Shown: piece by piece, positions 8,492 to 15,055 of the stretch
How the letters are laid out: each line of letters starts with the position of its first letter
Numbering within the stretch: the first letter of the stretch is position 1
Origin: a virus
DNA length: 31,135 nt
IMG/VR virus record: IMGVR_UViG_3300040801_002783
Coordinates: 1-31,135 of that record
Direction: 5' to 3' (one strand)
The notes under the pieces: generated by a model
The model's input: the letters and a program-made list of their open reading frames with translations, nothing else
Database searches by the model: none
What the model was told of the DNA's origin: nothing
Made by a program: the position numbers and the translations under genes

Positions 8492-8758
8492 TTATTTTTT
8501 ATACTTTTTTTTAGATTGGTTTATTTTATCTCGTTTTCCATCGTTTTCTGCCATCTGAAATTCACGCCAAGCCCCAATGAAGACATCTGGCAAACTGTAA
8601 TAGTCGTCAGGGCTTGTAAAACTTAGTCTTTTGGCAATGGTCATTATTATATTATATCTTAAAGGAACCTGACCATCCCCATCCTTAAAATTAGCAGTAG
8701 ACACCTGCCAAAACTCTTCTAAAGTTATGTAGTGGAGGTCAAGGTCGACCCCTTTTTT
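8492..8758 (-). CDS. -1 frame extension of the tail assembly chaperone (T part of G-T fusion)
   Basis: Reached by -1 slippage from the gene at 8725-9156. After the slip the new frame reads 86 codons (from 8752 to the TAA at 8492-8494) with no stop, giving a fusion of 221 residues. The frame contains GTG at 8704, but 17 sense codons upstream are also open and join exactly to the slippery site, so a separate start is unlikely. In siphoviruses such as lambda the G-T form binds the tape measure while G coats it; here the extension directly precedes the tape-measure gene (TAA-CT-ATG). The basic end (INQSKKKYKK) is typical of a region handling a long helical protein. Confidence 0.8.
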   Translation of the reverse strand, partial: KKGVDLDLHYITLEEFWQVSTANFKDGDGQVPLRYNIIMTIAKRLSFTSPDDYYSLPDVFIGAWREFQMAENDGKRDKINQSKKKYKK

Positions 8759-9156
8759 TCTACCTGCTCTAACCCCGCAGGGTTTTTAGCTATAATATAG
8801 TCAACTAATTTTTGATAGTCTTCAGCTACAATATTATCAGCTCCGATATGTTGCAAACCAAATAATACGTTGACTAGTTCAACCCTAGCTCTGTCTCTAG
8901 CTTGGTTTAACCCGGCTATGTCAATTGACTTAGTTTTAGGTTTATCACCTTGTGCAACTACTGAGCTAAAATCATACTCAGCAAATTTAGTGACATCCAC
9001 CATTGCTCTAATCTCAAGACGCTTGCCGTAGCTAAGCTTGAGAGGGCTGTATTGAATATTTAAATTTTCAGTATTGTCACCCTTCAGGGTTCTAATAGTG
9101 AATTGACCATCAGACGTATCTTGAGTTGGTATTTGAGGGTTAGTGTAATCTGTCAT
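8725..9156 (-). CDS. Tail assembly chaperone (G-type), 143 aa
   Basis: Lies between the major tail protein and the tape measure, the conserved site of tail chaperones, and carries a slippery A-AAA-AAG near its 3' end. The product has a beta-rich front (QFTIRTLKGDNTENLNIQYSPLKLSYG) and an acidic helical second half (QARDRARVELVNVLFG, VAEDYQKLVDYI). In-frame termination gives the short form; -1 slippage gives a 221-residue form. It starts 2 nt after the tail-protein stop in the TAACTATG junction. The family assignment rests on position and frameshifting rather than a motif. Confidence 0.8.
   Translation of the reverse strand: MTDYTNPQIPTQDTSDGQFTIRTLKGDNTENLNIQYSPLKLSYGKRLEIRAMVDVTKFAEYDFSSVVAQGDKPKTKSIDIAGLNQARDRARVELVNVLFGLQHIGADNIVAEDYQKLVDYIIAKNPAGLEQVEKKGSTLTSTT
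8752..8758 (-). promoter_or_regulatory. -1 ribosomal frameshift site A AAA AAG
   Basis: On the minus strand the frame reads GAA AAA AAG GGG, giving the classical heptamer A-AAA-AAG at 8758-8752. Slipping one base back puts ribosomes into the open frame that ends at 8492. The sequence right after it, GGGGTC-gacctt-GACCTC, can form a 6 bp hairpin (one G-U pair) that begins at the heptamer's last base, closer than the usual 5-9 nt spacer. Confidence 0.85.
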
Positions 9157-9158
9157 AG

Positions 9159-10151
9159 TTAATAGCTTGCAACTTCGTTTTGGACGTATCCAGTAATGTA
9201 TTTAGAATCACTAAAATCATATTCGGGATTAATTGTCAACTCAAGCATGACTACATCATTTAACTCTTTTTGTCTTGTAATCTCGAACAAGGTTGGCCCG
9301 ACGTCAACTCTCATCATAGGGTACAATCCTGAAGCAGTACCTAATTCTGGAACGGCTGTATTTTCAAATTCAAATCGTAAAGCTTTTTTAGTTCCAGCAG
9401 TCCTAAAAGTCTCGAAAGTTGAAGCTTTCATTACAATTGAAATAGTCCCTTCGATTGTAAAGTTTTTAGCGTAGACATCAACTGGAGTTAAACTACCAAG
9501 AGCTGGGTCTAGTTCAGAGTTATTAGATATTGTAAGATCAACTGAGCGAGCGTCAAAAAGCGTACCGCTTGACTCAAGATCATCTATAGCATCAGCATAA
9601 GAAACTTTCAAAAATCTTGACTGCATTGGCATTGTAGGGTCAGCGTAAGCAGGTGTTGCTGAGCTTGCTGTTGTTTCCGACAGACCCATAACAGTAGCTG
9701 TAAGTTCCGCCCTTGAGTTAACCTCAGCAGAGATCTGCAATTGACTAATATGTAATCCGTTAGCTTTAAGATCCCCAGTATTTGGCAGGTTATAAAATCC
9801 TGTAAAAGTAGGTAACTGAGTGTTTTCAAGGGGGCTAAATGTGTGCTTATAAGCTCCAGATGTTGACTCTTGAGCTGAGCTTACCGATCCAAAAAAATAG
9901 TAAAATAAATCACCAGCGTGAGTCGCGTCAGGGAGTACGGTTATGTCGCCCTCTACTCTTGAGTATTCAATATGCCGTTTCATCATAGAGTGACGAACCC
10001 CGAAAGCTGAGTCATCATCAGTATAATCAATTACTTTATCTAGTGAATTAGACAAGATAGGAAGCCACTTTGACGCTGAACTTTCTGCTGTTAATCTTGT
10101 GCCTTCTTTAGTGAAGCCAAAGTATAGTTGTCTACCAATATTAATAGCCAT
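9159..10151 (-). CDS. Major tail tube protein, 330 aa
   Basis: Builds the tail tube. Identified by position (before the frameshifted chaperone), length, and the pattern of siphovirus tube proteins: an N-terminal section describing a solved-up fold (GRQLYFGFTKEGT, KWLPILSNS), repeated beta strands (RVEGDITVLPDATHAGDLFYYFFG, ISAEVNSRAELTATVMG, NFTIEGTISIVMK) and a C-terminal strand-rich end (VVMLELTINPEYDF). It starts 2 nt after the stop of the dockerin-like gene in the TAACTATG junction and is the second gene behind the late promoter at 10390-10419. Confidence 0.8.
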   Translation of the reverse strand: MAINIGRQLYFGFTKEGTRLTAESSASKWLPILSNSLDKVIDYTDDDSAFGVRHSMMKRHIEYSRVEGDITVLPDATHAGDLFYYFFGSVSSAQESTSGAYKHTFSPLENTQLPTFTGFYNLPNTGDLKANGLHISQLQISAEVNSRAELTATVMGLSETTASSATPAYADPTMPMQSRFLKVSYADAIDDLESSGTLFDARSVDLTISNNSELDPALGSLTPVDVYAKNFTIEGTISIVMKASTFETFRTAGTKKALRFEFENTAVPELGTASGLYPMMRVDVGPTLFEITRQKELNDVVMLELTINPEYDFSDSKYITGYVQNEVASY

Positions 10152-10153
10152 AG

Positions 10154-10384
10154 TTATTTTTTATCTTGATGTTTTTTAAGTGTTTTACCTGCAATCTTAG
10201 CGTCTTGAGCGTCAAACTTACCGTCATTGTTTAGATCTGTTGAAGGGTCAACTTCGGTAGCAGGGGTGTCTACATGCAATTTATTAAGGGCGTCCTCATA
10301 AGAATATGCAAGTACAGAACAGCCCTCAGTAGGGAAAGTATAGAACTTGAGCTTGTGGTTTTGCTTGGGTTGCGTTGCTTTCAT
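10154..10384 (-). CDS. Small protein with a dockerin-type calcium-binding loop, 76 aa
   Basis: First gene behind a late promoter, so probably abundant in late infection. Residues 50-61 are DLNNDGKFDAQD, which fits the dockerin type I / EF-hand loop pattern (acidic or Asn at 1, 3, 5, 9 and 12, Gly at 6), followed by a helix (AKIAGKTLKK). Only one such loop is present, whereas true dockerins have two. The first 40 residues are an unrecognised alpha/beta segment. A calcium-binding role in a virion or tail protein is plausible. It sits between tail terminator and tube genes. The start at 10384 is set by the -10 box 5 nt upstream. Confidence 0.7.
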   Translation of the reverse strand: MKATQPKQNHKLKFYTFPTEGCSVLAYSYEDALNKLHVDTPATEVDPSTDLNNDGKFDAQDAKIAGKTLKKHQDKK

Positions 10385-10389
10385 AATAC

Positions 10390-10419
10390 TATATAACTAT
10401 CTTTGATGGTATTAAGCAA
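10390..10419 (-). promoter_or_regulatory. Late promoter A, TTGCTTAATAC type, leaderless
   Basis: TTGCTT (10419-10414), 18 bp spacer starting AATACC, TATATA (10395-10390), then 5 nt to the ATG at 10384. It fills the 37 bp gap after the tail-terminator gene. The extended block TTGCTTAATAC is shared with the promoters at 15024-15052 and 18145-18173. Confidence 0.75.
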
Positions 10420-10421
10420 AA

Positions 10422-10865
10422 CTACGTCATAGCCTTCACGCTAAACACCTCTACAGATATGCTTTTATAAATTCTATTATCAGTAATTGAACTCTCAGGC
10501 TCAAAAATACTGCTTACCCCTGTTACTTGTAGATCTAGCCAGCTACTATCTAAGCTGTTATTACGTACAGCTTCAGTTTGTAGCTTGGCAATAACTAGCT
10601 CTTCAAGGGTGTCTATCCTGACCTCTTGCATAGGATCATCTAAATCATGCTTGACATCAAAAGCCATGGTAATCAGGAAGTTGTAATCCATTTTGTAGTT
10701 GCGGTTGTCAAGTAAGCTAATTGATAGCTCACCACTTTGAACCCATAAATAAGGATCAGTTAAAGCGTTAGACAGATAATGATCAGTGACGGTTAAGTTG
10801 GCACCCTCAAAGCTAATTGTCTGAAGTTGGGTTATAATATAGTTTTTGTAAGTTGATCTGGACAT
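10422..10865 (-). CDS. Tail terminator-like protein, 147 aa
   Basis: Probably the ring protein that ends tail-tube growth and docks to the head connector. Position between the HK97 gp10-like gene and the tube gene, and length, match the gpU/tail-terminator group. The sequence shows an N-terminal helix (TYKNYIITQLQTI), strands (PYLWVQSGELSISLLDN, YNFLITMAFDV), a helical middle (RIDTLEELVIAKLQTEAV) and a final strand pair (YKSISVEVFSV). It starts 2 nt after the upstream stop (TAACTATG). Confidence 0.65.
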   Translation of the reverse strand: MSRSTYKNYIITQLQTISFEGANLTVTDHYLSNALTDPYLWVQSGELSISLLDNRNYKMDYNFLITMAFDVKHDLDDPMQEVRIDTLEELVIAKLQTEAVRNNSLDSSWLDLQVTGVSSIFEPESSITDNRIYKSISVEVFSVKAMT

Positions 10866-10867
10866 AG

Positions 10868-11347
10868 TTATTTGAACGCTTGTTTGATTTGTTTAGATAA
10901 AAAGGCTTGAGCTGATTTTCTACCCGTGGCAATTGCTGGAGCAAAGAACGGTCTACCTTTCATAGGTTTGACTTTTTTAGTCAGAACAAAATCTTCGCCA
11001 AATACCATCCCTGACTGGTAACCTTGCCGTTTAGCTTTGATACTTAGAGGGATAAATAACCACTTTTTACGTTTGGGTTGAATACCTTTATGTCCTTTTT
11101 CAAGGATAGGTAGATATTTTTTACCTGTAAACACCTTAGCCTTAGCCAAGCCTAGTCTCTGAGTCTGAATTGACTGAATACCCTGCCCAGTTATTCTGTT
11201 GAATTTAGAGTCAAAATTCTTTTTTGCTAAAGTTTCAACCAGATTAGCAGTCTGAAAAACTGCTTTGGCAATAAAAGGCGTGATATTTTTTGAGTATTTT
11301 TTTTGAGCCTCTATAAAACCCTTGGTCGTTATTCTTAAATCTATCAT
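10868..11347 (-). CDS. HK97 gp10-like neck / tail completion protein, 159 aa
   Basis: Joins head and tail. The start was placed at 11347 (MIDLRITTKG) because it gives an ATGA overlap with the upstream stop; a longer in-frame ATG at 11374 would overlap the previous gene by 31 nt. An N-terminal strand (IDLRITTK) leads to a helix (ITPFIAKAVFQTANLVETLAKKNF), and a basic, positively charged C-terminal half includes RPFFAPAIATGRKSAQAFLSKQI, a 'PFF.PA' ending seen in gp10-family proteins. The basic character is typical of a protein near the DNA channel. Confidence 0.75.
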   Translation of the reverse strand: MIDLRITTKGFIEAQKKYSKNITPFIAKAVFQTANLVETLAKKNFDSKFNRITGQGIQSIQTQRLGLAKAKVFTGKKYLPILEKGHKGIQPKRKKWLFIPLSIKAKRQGYQSGMVFGEDFVLTKKVKPMKGRPFFAPAIATGRKSAQAFLSKQIKQAFK

Positions 11348-11670
11348 AAAGCCTTGGATTCTTTTACGTTGCATTGGTAATAGCTAACTATAGCTAGGTT
11401 TTTCATTAGCTTTGAGTCGATAATTTCATACCCTTTCCCGTTCAAAGTAAAATAGCCTTTAGCTGGATCATGATCAACTAAACTAGTGGATATTTGTACT
11501 TTATACTGAATACCTAAAACTCCAGGCTGGATTTGACCAGTGGATTCATAGAATACTACGTTGTCAAGAGTGGCTGCGTTGGCGTATTTAGCACCTGACG
11601 TGTTACGTTTACGGTATGAAATCGTGACATTATATGGCGTTGCAGACGGTAGGTTGTAGATTTGTATCAT
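11344..11670 (-). CDS. Head closure / connector protein, 108 aa
   Basis: Small beta-rich protein between the head-tail connector and the gp10-like gene, the slot of head-closure (stopper) proteins such as SPP1 gp16. Strands include NVTISYRKRNT, GVLGIQYKVQIST and GYFTLNGKGYEI. It overlaps both neighbours by 4 nt (ATGA), so the three genes are probably translated in series. No diagnostic motif; assigned by position and size. Confidence 0.65.
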   Translation of the reverse strand: MIQIYNLPSATPYNVTISYRKRNTSGAKYANAATLDNVVFYESTGQIQPGVLGIQYKVQISTSLVDHDPAKGYFTLNGKGYEIIDSKLMKNLAIVSYYQCNVKESKAL

Positions 11671-12299
11671 AAGCTTGGATATATTCCAATGTAGCGTGAT
11701 ATTCGGGTACTAAAGTCTGGCCAATCAATTATGGAAGGGTATGATTTACCACCTCCCACGTGATAATCAAACTTTATATCTGATTCACCTGTTTTAGCTC
11801 CCATAATTTTAGTCCCTACATTATATTGATCAGTAGCCCTGATTGTAAGCTCCCGATTAATATATTTAACAATTAAATTGACTAACGGTGTAGGAACTGT
11901 AGTTTGGTAACCCCTGGTACCAATTAGCTCGATATAAAATGGGTTGGAAATACCCTTAAAATAGTGATTTGTCAATTCAAGTCCATAATAGACATCTGGT
12001 AAGTTTTTTATGCTTTGGAGCTGGTAGTCATCATTTAGGGTCAATAACTGCTCATAATCGCCCTCCCATGATTTAATTTTTACAGAGGTTACTGATTTGA
12101 AATACCAGTAGTGAAAAAATGACTTGTAATTATATTCTGGAGCTATGAGTGTGGCAGTCAATGGGCTATCACTTACCCAAGTCATTTTATACTTGTAAAG
12201 TAAATCCTCTTCGATATCTTCTAAAAACTCCTCGACCGTAGCCTGAGGAGTTCCTGCAATAATTCTGCTAGATATATCTGAGTAAACGATAAAAGCCAT
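11667..12299 (-). CDS. Head-tail connector (adaptor) protein, 210 aa
   Basis: Likely the ring that attaches below the portal (gp6/gp15-type adaptor). It is mostly helical at the front (SSRIIAGTPQATVEEFLEDIEEDLLYKYK) with a strand-rich middle (SVKIKSWEGDYEQLLTLNDDYQL), a pattern common in phage connector proteins, and a late helix (PLVNLIVKYINRELTIRA). It begins at a TAATG overlap with the preceding small gene and ends in an ATGA overlap. Confidence 0.7.
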   Translation of the reverse strand: MAFIVYSDISSRIIAGTPQATVEEFLEDIEEDLLYKYKMTWVSDSPLTATLIAPEYNYKSFFHYWYFKSVTSVKIKSWEGDYEQLLTLNDDYQLQSIKNLPDVYYGLELTNHYFKGISNPFYIELIGTRGYQTTVPTPLVNLIVKYINRELTIRATDQYNVGTKIMGAKTGESDIKFDYHVGGGKSYPSIIDWPDFSTRISRYIGIYPSL

Positions 12300-12436
12300 T
12301 ATTTAGTTTTTTTAGCTGGTCTGATTTTATCAAGGATAGCCTTAATATCAGCCAAACTTACATCAGGGTTTTCAACTAAGATAGCAAAAACCTTAGTCAA
12401 AGCTGATTGTTTTTGAATTTCTTTTTTGTAGTCCAT
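12299..12436 (-). CDS. Small helical basic protein, 45 aa
   Basis: A short gene filling the gap between the decoration protein and the connector. ATG at 12436-12434; TAA at 12301-12299 shares its last A with the next ATG (TAATG). The product reads as two helices joined by a turn (KEIQKQSALTKVFAILVENPD and SLADIKAILDKI) with a basic tail (RPAKKTK). Several siphoviruses carry a small helical protein at this spot, sometimes with a Rho-N-like fold, but I cannot confirm that. The exact junction supports it as a real gene. Confidence 0.7.
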   Translation of the reverse strand: MDYKKEIQKQSALTKVFAILVENPDVSLADIKAILDKIRPAKKTK

Positions 12437-12441
12437 AAGGA

Positions 12442-12825
12442 TTAGATAAATGAATTATATGCACAGCCAGCAATATTGGTCATAGTTGGAGAACCTCCAC
12501 CAATAGCGTCAAGTTCAACGTATGAGTGGGTGTGATAACCTTCATAGGTTAATTGTCTGATAGCACCAGCGTCATCTAAATTGTCTGTATTAGAGTCAGC
12601 GTTGAAGTATGTGGCACCCCCATCGATTGATACCCAAAGGATAGCAGTGATAGTATTGGTGTCAGTAGTAGTATTAGCTTTGTAAGTCCAAAGTAGGTTC
12701 TTGAATCCTTCTGAGTACATACTAGCAGTGTTTTCACCTGCAGCGTCGAGCGTTGCAGATTGAACAGCAGAAACGAATCTGCCGTCTCTGTTGTTTGTTG
12801 TTGTTAATGTTCCGATTATAGCCAT
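12442..12825 (-). CDS. Probable capsid decoration / head stabilisation protein, 127 aa
   Basis: Directly follows the capsid gene, like lambda gpD or other capsid cement proteins. It is Thr/Ala/Gly-rich with short beta segments (GTLTTTNNRDGRF, TNTITAILWVSIDGGATYF, HTHSYVELDAIGGG) and no charged helices, consistent with a small surface trimer. No exact family is recognised. A gap of 24 nt separates it from the capsid stop. Confidence 0.65.
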   Translation of the reverse strand: MAIIGTLTTTNNRDGRFVSAVQSATLDAAGENTASMYSEGFKNLLWTYKANTTTDTNTITAILWVSIDGGATYFNADSNTDNLDDAGAIRQLTYEGYHTHSYVELDAIGGGSPTMTNIAGCAYNSFI

Positions 12826-12849
12826 AATGTATAGTTAATTAGTGATTGA

Positions 12850-14046
12850 TTAGATAGTTGTATGTCTGAATAAGTTTCGTGCTTGGTTATCATCAGCCCC
12901 TGCACCAGATCCGACTGCGTTCTTGTGTGCCATAATCATTCCGCCGTCGCAGTATTGTCTAGCTACTACAGTCACTTGATCATTTTTAATCGCAGATAAG
13001 CCTTGATCATCAGTAAGTTCTAACCCAGAACCCAAGGCTACTATGTAGTTTGATAAGTTACAGTATACAACTTGGCTATCAGTTAAACCGTTAGACACTT
13101 GAACTACAGCGTTGTTACCATATCTGCTTTGAGACCTCTCTTCTTGAGATAACAAAAGAATATCATCACCATTACGAACATTCTTTATTTTGTTTTTCCA
13201 AGCTTTCGGTGTCATGATGTAAACAAAGTTATTTTCGATTGACGCGTCTAGAGTGTTAGGTAGATCACCTGACATTTGATCTAGTGTATCATGACTGTTA
13301 ACTGGAGTTGTCGCAGTGAACGCCAAGGATCCAAACTCATTGCCTTCAGTGCCACTAAATGAGTTGATAATACCCATAAAATTATTTGTGCCGTTGTCAG
13401 CAGATAAGATCTGTAACTGTATTCTAGCTTTTATACGGTTAACAAGTCTAGCATAGTGAAAAGCTAAAACCTGAGGTCTGGCTTGTCTTATAGCTTGTCT
13501 TGAGATTGTAGTTGAGGCTTGAATTTTCTTTTTGTTTGCGTCTAGTGAGTCACCATCGCGAATAATATCATCTGCTTCAGTACCTGCACCATTCTCAGCT
13601 AGAGACTCTGCAGCGACTTCCCCTCCAAATTCGTCAAGATCTATTTTACCCTGACTAGGTGTTACATAAGTCACACGTGATAACAGTGGATCAGTGTTGA
13701 TTAGCAACCCTTCGACTACTGGAAATATATCAGTAACCATTGTGTCATCAAGATCGGTTGTGACATCGACAATGAAGTTTTGTTTACGATATTCAGATAA
13801 TTTAGCTTTGTCTTCGTCATTCATCAGGTCAAAGTTAGCTTCTAGCCCAGTTACTTTGTTAAACTCAGACTGAAAAGCTTCACGCCACGCTTCGTTAACT
13901 GCTAATGAATCAATAAGTGCCTTAAATGTAGAACCAGGGCGAGTATTAAGTTGTTGTACTGCTCTGTCGGTCATTTGATCAAAGTCACCTCTTGCAATGT
14001 CTTTTTTGACACTGTCAATTTCTTGTTGGTTGTATGTGTAGAACAT
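12850..14046 (-). CDS. Major capsid protein, HK97 fold, 398 aa
   Basis: Forms the head shell. It follows the protease/scaffold gene and shows an N-terminal helical delta-like part (about 1-95), then the HK97-type body: an N-arm/E-loop region around residues 115-165 (RVTYVTPSQGKIDLDEFGGEVAAE, then SLDANKKKIQASTTISRQAI), the long spine helix region (VLAFHYARLVNRIKARIQLQIL), the A-domain (NFVYIMTPKAWKNKI) and a late strand (VTVVARQYCDGGMIM). The N-terminal part may be cleaved by the upstream protease. Confidence 0.88.
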   Translation of the reverse strand: MFYTYNQQEIDSVKKDIARGDFDQMTDRAVQQLNTRPGSTFKALIDSLAVNEAWREAFQSEFNKVTGLEANFDLMNDEDKAKLSEYRKQNFIVDVTTDLDDTMVTDIFPVVEGLLINTDPLLSRVTYVTPSQGKIDLDEFGGEVAAESLAENGAGTEADDIIRDGDSLDANKKKIQASTTISRQAIRQARPQVLAFHYARLVNRIKARIQLQILSADNGTNNFMGIINSFSGTEGNEFGSLAFTATTPVNSHDTLDQMSGDLPNTLDASIENNFVYIMTPKAWKNKIKNVRNGDDILLLSQEERSQSRYGNNAVVQVSNGLTDSQVVYCNLSNYIVALGSGLELTDDQGLSAIKNDQVTVVARQYCDGGMIMAHKNAVGSGAGADDNQARNLFRHTTI

Positions 14047-14055
14047 ATATAGTAA

Positions 14056-15015
14056 TTATTTAATGAATTTTTTAAAAAAGCTTGGCTTCAAACTCTTGGA
14101 TCTTGTAACTTTCCCAGTATCATCCCGATCTGGTACTTGTTCAAAGTCTTGTGAGGTTGCCTCTTTTTTAACTGTTTTTGAGGCTTTATCTAGGCTAGCC
14201 TCAAAGTTAGCCCCCTCTATGTCTACTCCCTCATCCTTATTGTTAGTATTATCATCTTGCTTTTTGTCCATAAACTGGATGATACCATTAGTTACATCTT
14301 GAGTTATATCCTGAACTAGTGTCTTAAATTCTGACTCAGTTAACACTCGGTATACCTTCCCATCATCAGTTTGGTAGGTGCCTTCTGAGGTACTTTTAGA
14401 CCCGTATTTGTCAACCGTTTCAGCAAAGTTAGCTTTAGCGTCTGTGGGTTTCTTTTCTACCTGCTCAGAATTATCGCCCAAAGAAAAAGTGGACACATCT
14501 CCTTCAATTCTTGCGTCCCCTGAACCTGCTAATAAGCCAGTCAAAAATGCCACACCTGCTAGTTCATAATTAGTAAAGTAATACCCTGAACCATCATCAA
14601 AAGTTTTAACAAATTCTGTCTCGATTTCAAGCTCAATGCTTGGAGCCGTAATTTCTTTATATCTGCTAACTACATTAGGATCAGTACTTTCAACAGTTGC
14701 AAAAACTTCAAAAGCTCCGTCATTGTATTCCCCATACATAGACCCGTCAATAATTTTAGTTGTGTTGCCTAGGTATTGACCGTCAGTCTCTGATAAGTCA
14801 TGATTGAAATTAAACATTACTTTGCCAGTTTTTTTTGTCCAGCGAAGCAAATCAGATACTTGAAAGTAGGCGTGGTTACGATTCCAAGCGGTCGAGAATA
14901 ACATAAGTTTCATTCTGATACCTTTGCTTTCACCTTCTTGGTAGTTTTCAACTTTGGTAATTGCTGAAGGTTTAGCTTCATTAATCACAGATGAAAAGTG
15001 AATTTTCTGTTTCAT
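14056..15015 (-). CDS. Prohead maturation protease fused to scaffold-like tail, 319 aa
   Basis: HK97-type serine protease (S78/U35 group) that trims scaffold and capsid proteins. The start was set at 15015 (MKQKIHFSSV) because a promoter lies 8 nt upstream; the longer frame to 15243 overlaps the portal C-terminus. Conserved His lies in NFNHDLSETDGQYLG (about 67-81) and the Ser nucleophile in APSIELEIETEF (about 119-130), with typical spacing. After about residue 175 the sequence turns acidic and low in complexity (EQVEKKPTDAKANFAETV, DKKQDDNTNNKDEG) with a basic end (SFFKKFIK), typical of an internal scaffolding domain. Confidence 0.83.
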   Translation of the reverse strand: MKQKIHFSSVINEAKPSAITKVENYQEGESKGIRMKLMLFSTAWNRNHAYFQVSDLLRWTKKTGKVMFNFNHDLSETDGQYLGNTTKIIDGSMYGEYNDGAFEVFATVESTDPNVVSRYKEITAPSIELEIETEFVKTFDDGSGYYFTNYELAGVAFLTGLLAGSGDARIEGDVSTFSLGDNSEQVEKKPTDAKANFAETVDKYGSKSTSEGTYQTDDGKVYRVLTESEFKTLVQDITQDVTNGIIQFMDKKQDDNTNNKDEGVDIEGANFEASLDKASKTVKKEATSQDFEQVPDRDDTGKVTRSKSLKPSFFKKFIK

Positions 15016-15023
15016 ATTTTTTA

Positions 15024-15052
15024 TATATACACTGGCTTGCAGTATTAAGCAA
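15024..15052 (-). promoter_or_regulatory. Late promoter B, TTGCTTAATAC type, leaderless
   Basis: TTGCTT (15052-15047), 17 bp spacer starting AATACT, TATATA (15029-15024), 8 nt, ATG at 15015. It lies in the 40 bp gap between the portal stop and the protease start and should drive the head genes. Confidence 0.75.
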
Positions 15053-15055
15053 TAA

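Noticed and set aside
8492-8704. Independent GTG-started 70-codon gene
   Set aside because: Seventeen open codons upstream join it exactly to the A-AAA-AAG site, so it is read by frameshifting.
11348-11374. Upstream ATG of the gp10-like gene
   Set aside because: It would overlap the previous gene by 31 nt, whereas ATG at 11347 gives a clean ATGA overlap.
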